Shown here: one piece after another, positions 6,202 to 6,232 of the stretch
Layout of the letters: every line of letters begins with the position of its first letter
Position numbering within the stretch: position 1 is the first letter of the stretch
NCBI GenBank assembly: GCA_900555105.1
Contig: USJP01000106.1
Span: 1-6,232 of the forward strand
Direction of reading: 5' to 3'
Source of the DNA: an uncultured Coriobacteriaceae bacterium
GTDB lineage: Bacteria > Actinomycetota > Coriobacteriia > Coriobacteriales > UMGS124
DNA: 6,232 bases
Translations under genes and position numbers: made by a program
Notes under the pieces: generated by a model
Told to the model about the DNA's origin: nothing
Seen by the model: only the letters and a program-made list of their open reading frames with translations
Databases searched by the model: none

Positions 6202-6232
6202 GCACGAGAAGCGCTGTGGCCGCGTTCCGCAA
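6202..6232. other. Short tail after the iron-sulfur subunit
   Basis: Thirty-one bases follow the TAA stop. No terminator, start codon with a ribosome binding site, or repeat is seen, so it cannot be said whether the operon continues. Confidence 0.5.

Noticed and set aside
1..6232. CRISPR arrays, tRNA or rRNA genes, insertion sequences, attachment sites
   Set aside because: No regularly spaced repeats, transposase-like frames, terminal inverted repeats flanked by target duplications, or tRNA-like cloverleaf segments were seen.

Overview
The window looks like chromosomal DNA of a GC-rich anaerobe, most likely an actinobacterium of the class Coriobacteriia (Eggerthella/Slackia/Olsenella-like). 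The reasons are the strong G/C preference at third codon positions, a Tat-exported molybdopterin enzyme of a type that is abundant in that group, and the general look of the proteins. This placement is inference; no rRNA or other marker is present.

Layout. (1) Positions 1-1611, minus strand: a 14-helix major facilitator transporter of the DHA2 (EmrB/QacA-like) type. Its reading frame runs off the left edge. After the last membrane helix it continues into a cytoplasmic CBS motif, so it is a transporter-CBS fusion. (2) Positions 1612-1978: a 367-base divergent intergenic region with a perfect 12-bp inverted repeat, a third imperfect copy of the same half-site, and several shorter repeats. No convincing gene is seen there. 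(3) Positions 1979-2788, plus strand: an unrecognised acidic 269-residue protein that appears to hold two copies of a winged-helix-like unit, the first split by a low-complexity insertion. (4) Positions 2789-2888: a spacer with two tandem hairpins. (5) Positions 2910-5618, plus strand: a Tat-exported catalytic subunit of the DMSO reductase family, with an N-terminal [4Fe-4S] motif and a probable cysteine ligand to molybdenum. (6) Positions 5608-6201, plus strand: its electron-transfer partner, a four-cluster ferredoxin-type subunit (DmsB/PsrB/NrfC-like), overlapping the catalytic gene by 11 bases. (7) Positions 6202-6232: a short tail in which nothing is seen.

Working together. The catalytic and iron-sulfur subunits almost certainly form one complex outside the cytoplasmic membrane. 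The iron-sulfur subunit has no signal peptide of its own and would be carried out with the Tat-targeted partner. Electrons would pass between a membrane or periplasmic donor or acceptor, the chain of Fe-S clusters, and the bis-MGD molybdenum (or tungsten) site. No membrane anchor gene is inside the window; one could lie downstream. The substrate cannot be read from the sequence. Features around the molybdenum ligand and in the C-terminal domain recall the acetylene hydratase / pyrogallol transhydroxylase / catechol dehydroxylase part of the family. The 269-residue protein immediately upstream on the same strand may be a regulator or accessory factor for the complex. The divergent transporter could be functionally linked or could just be a neighbour.
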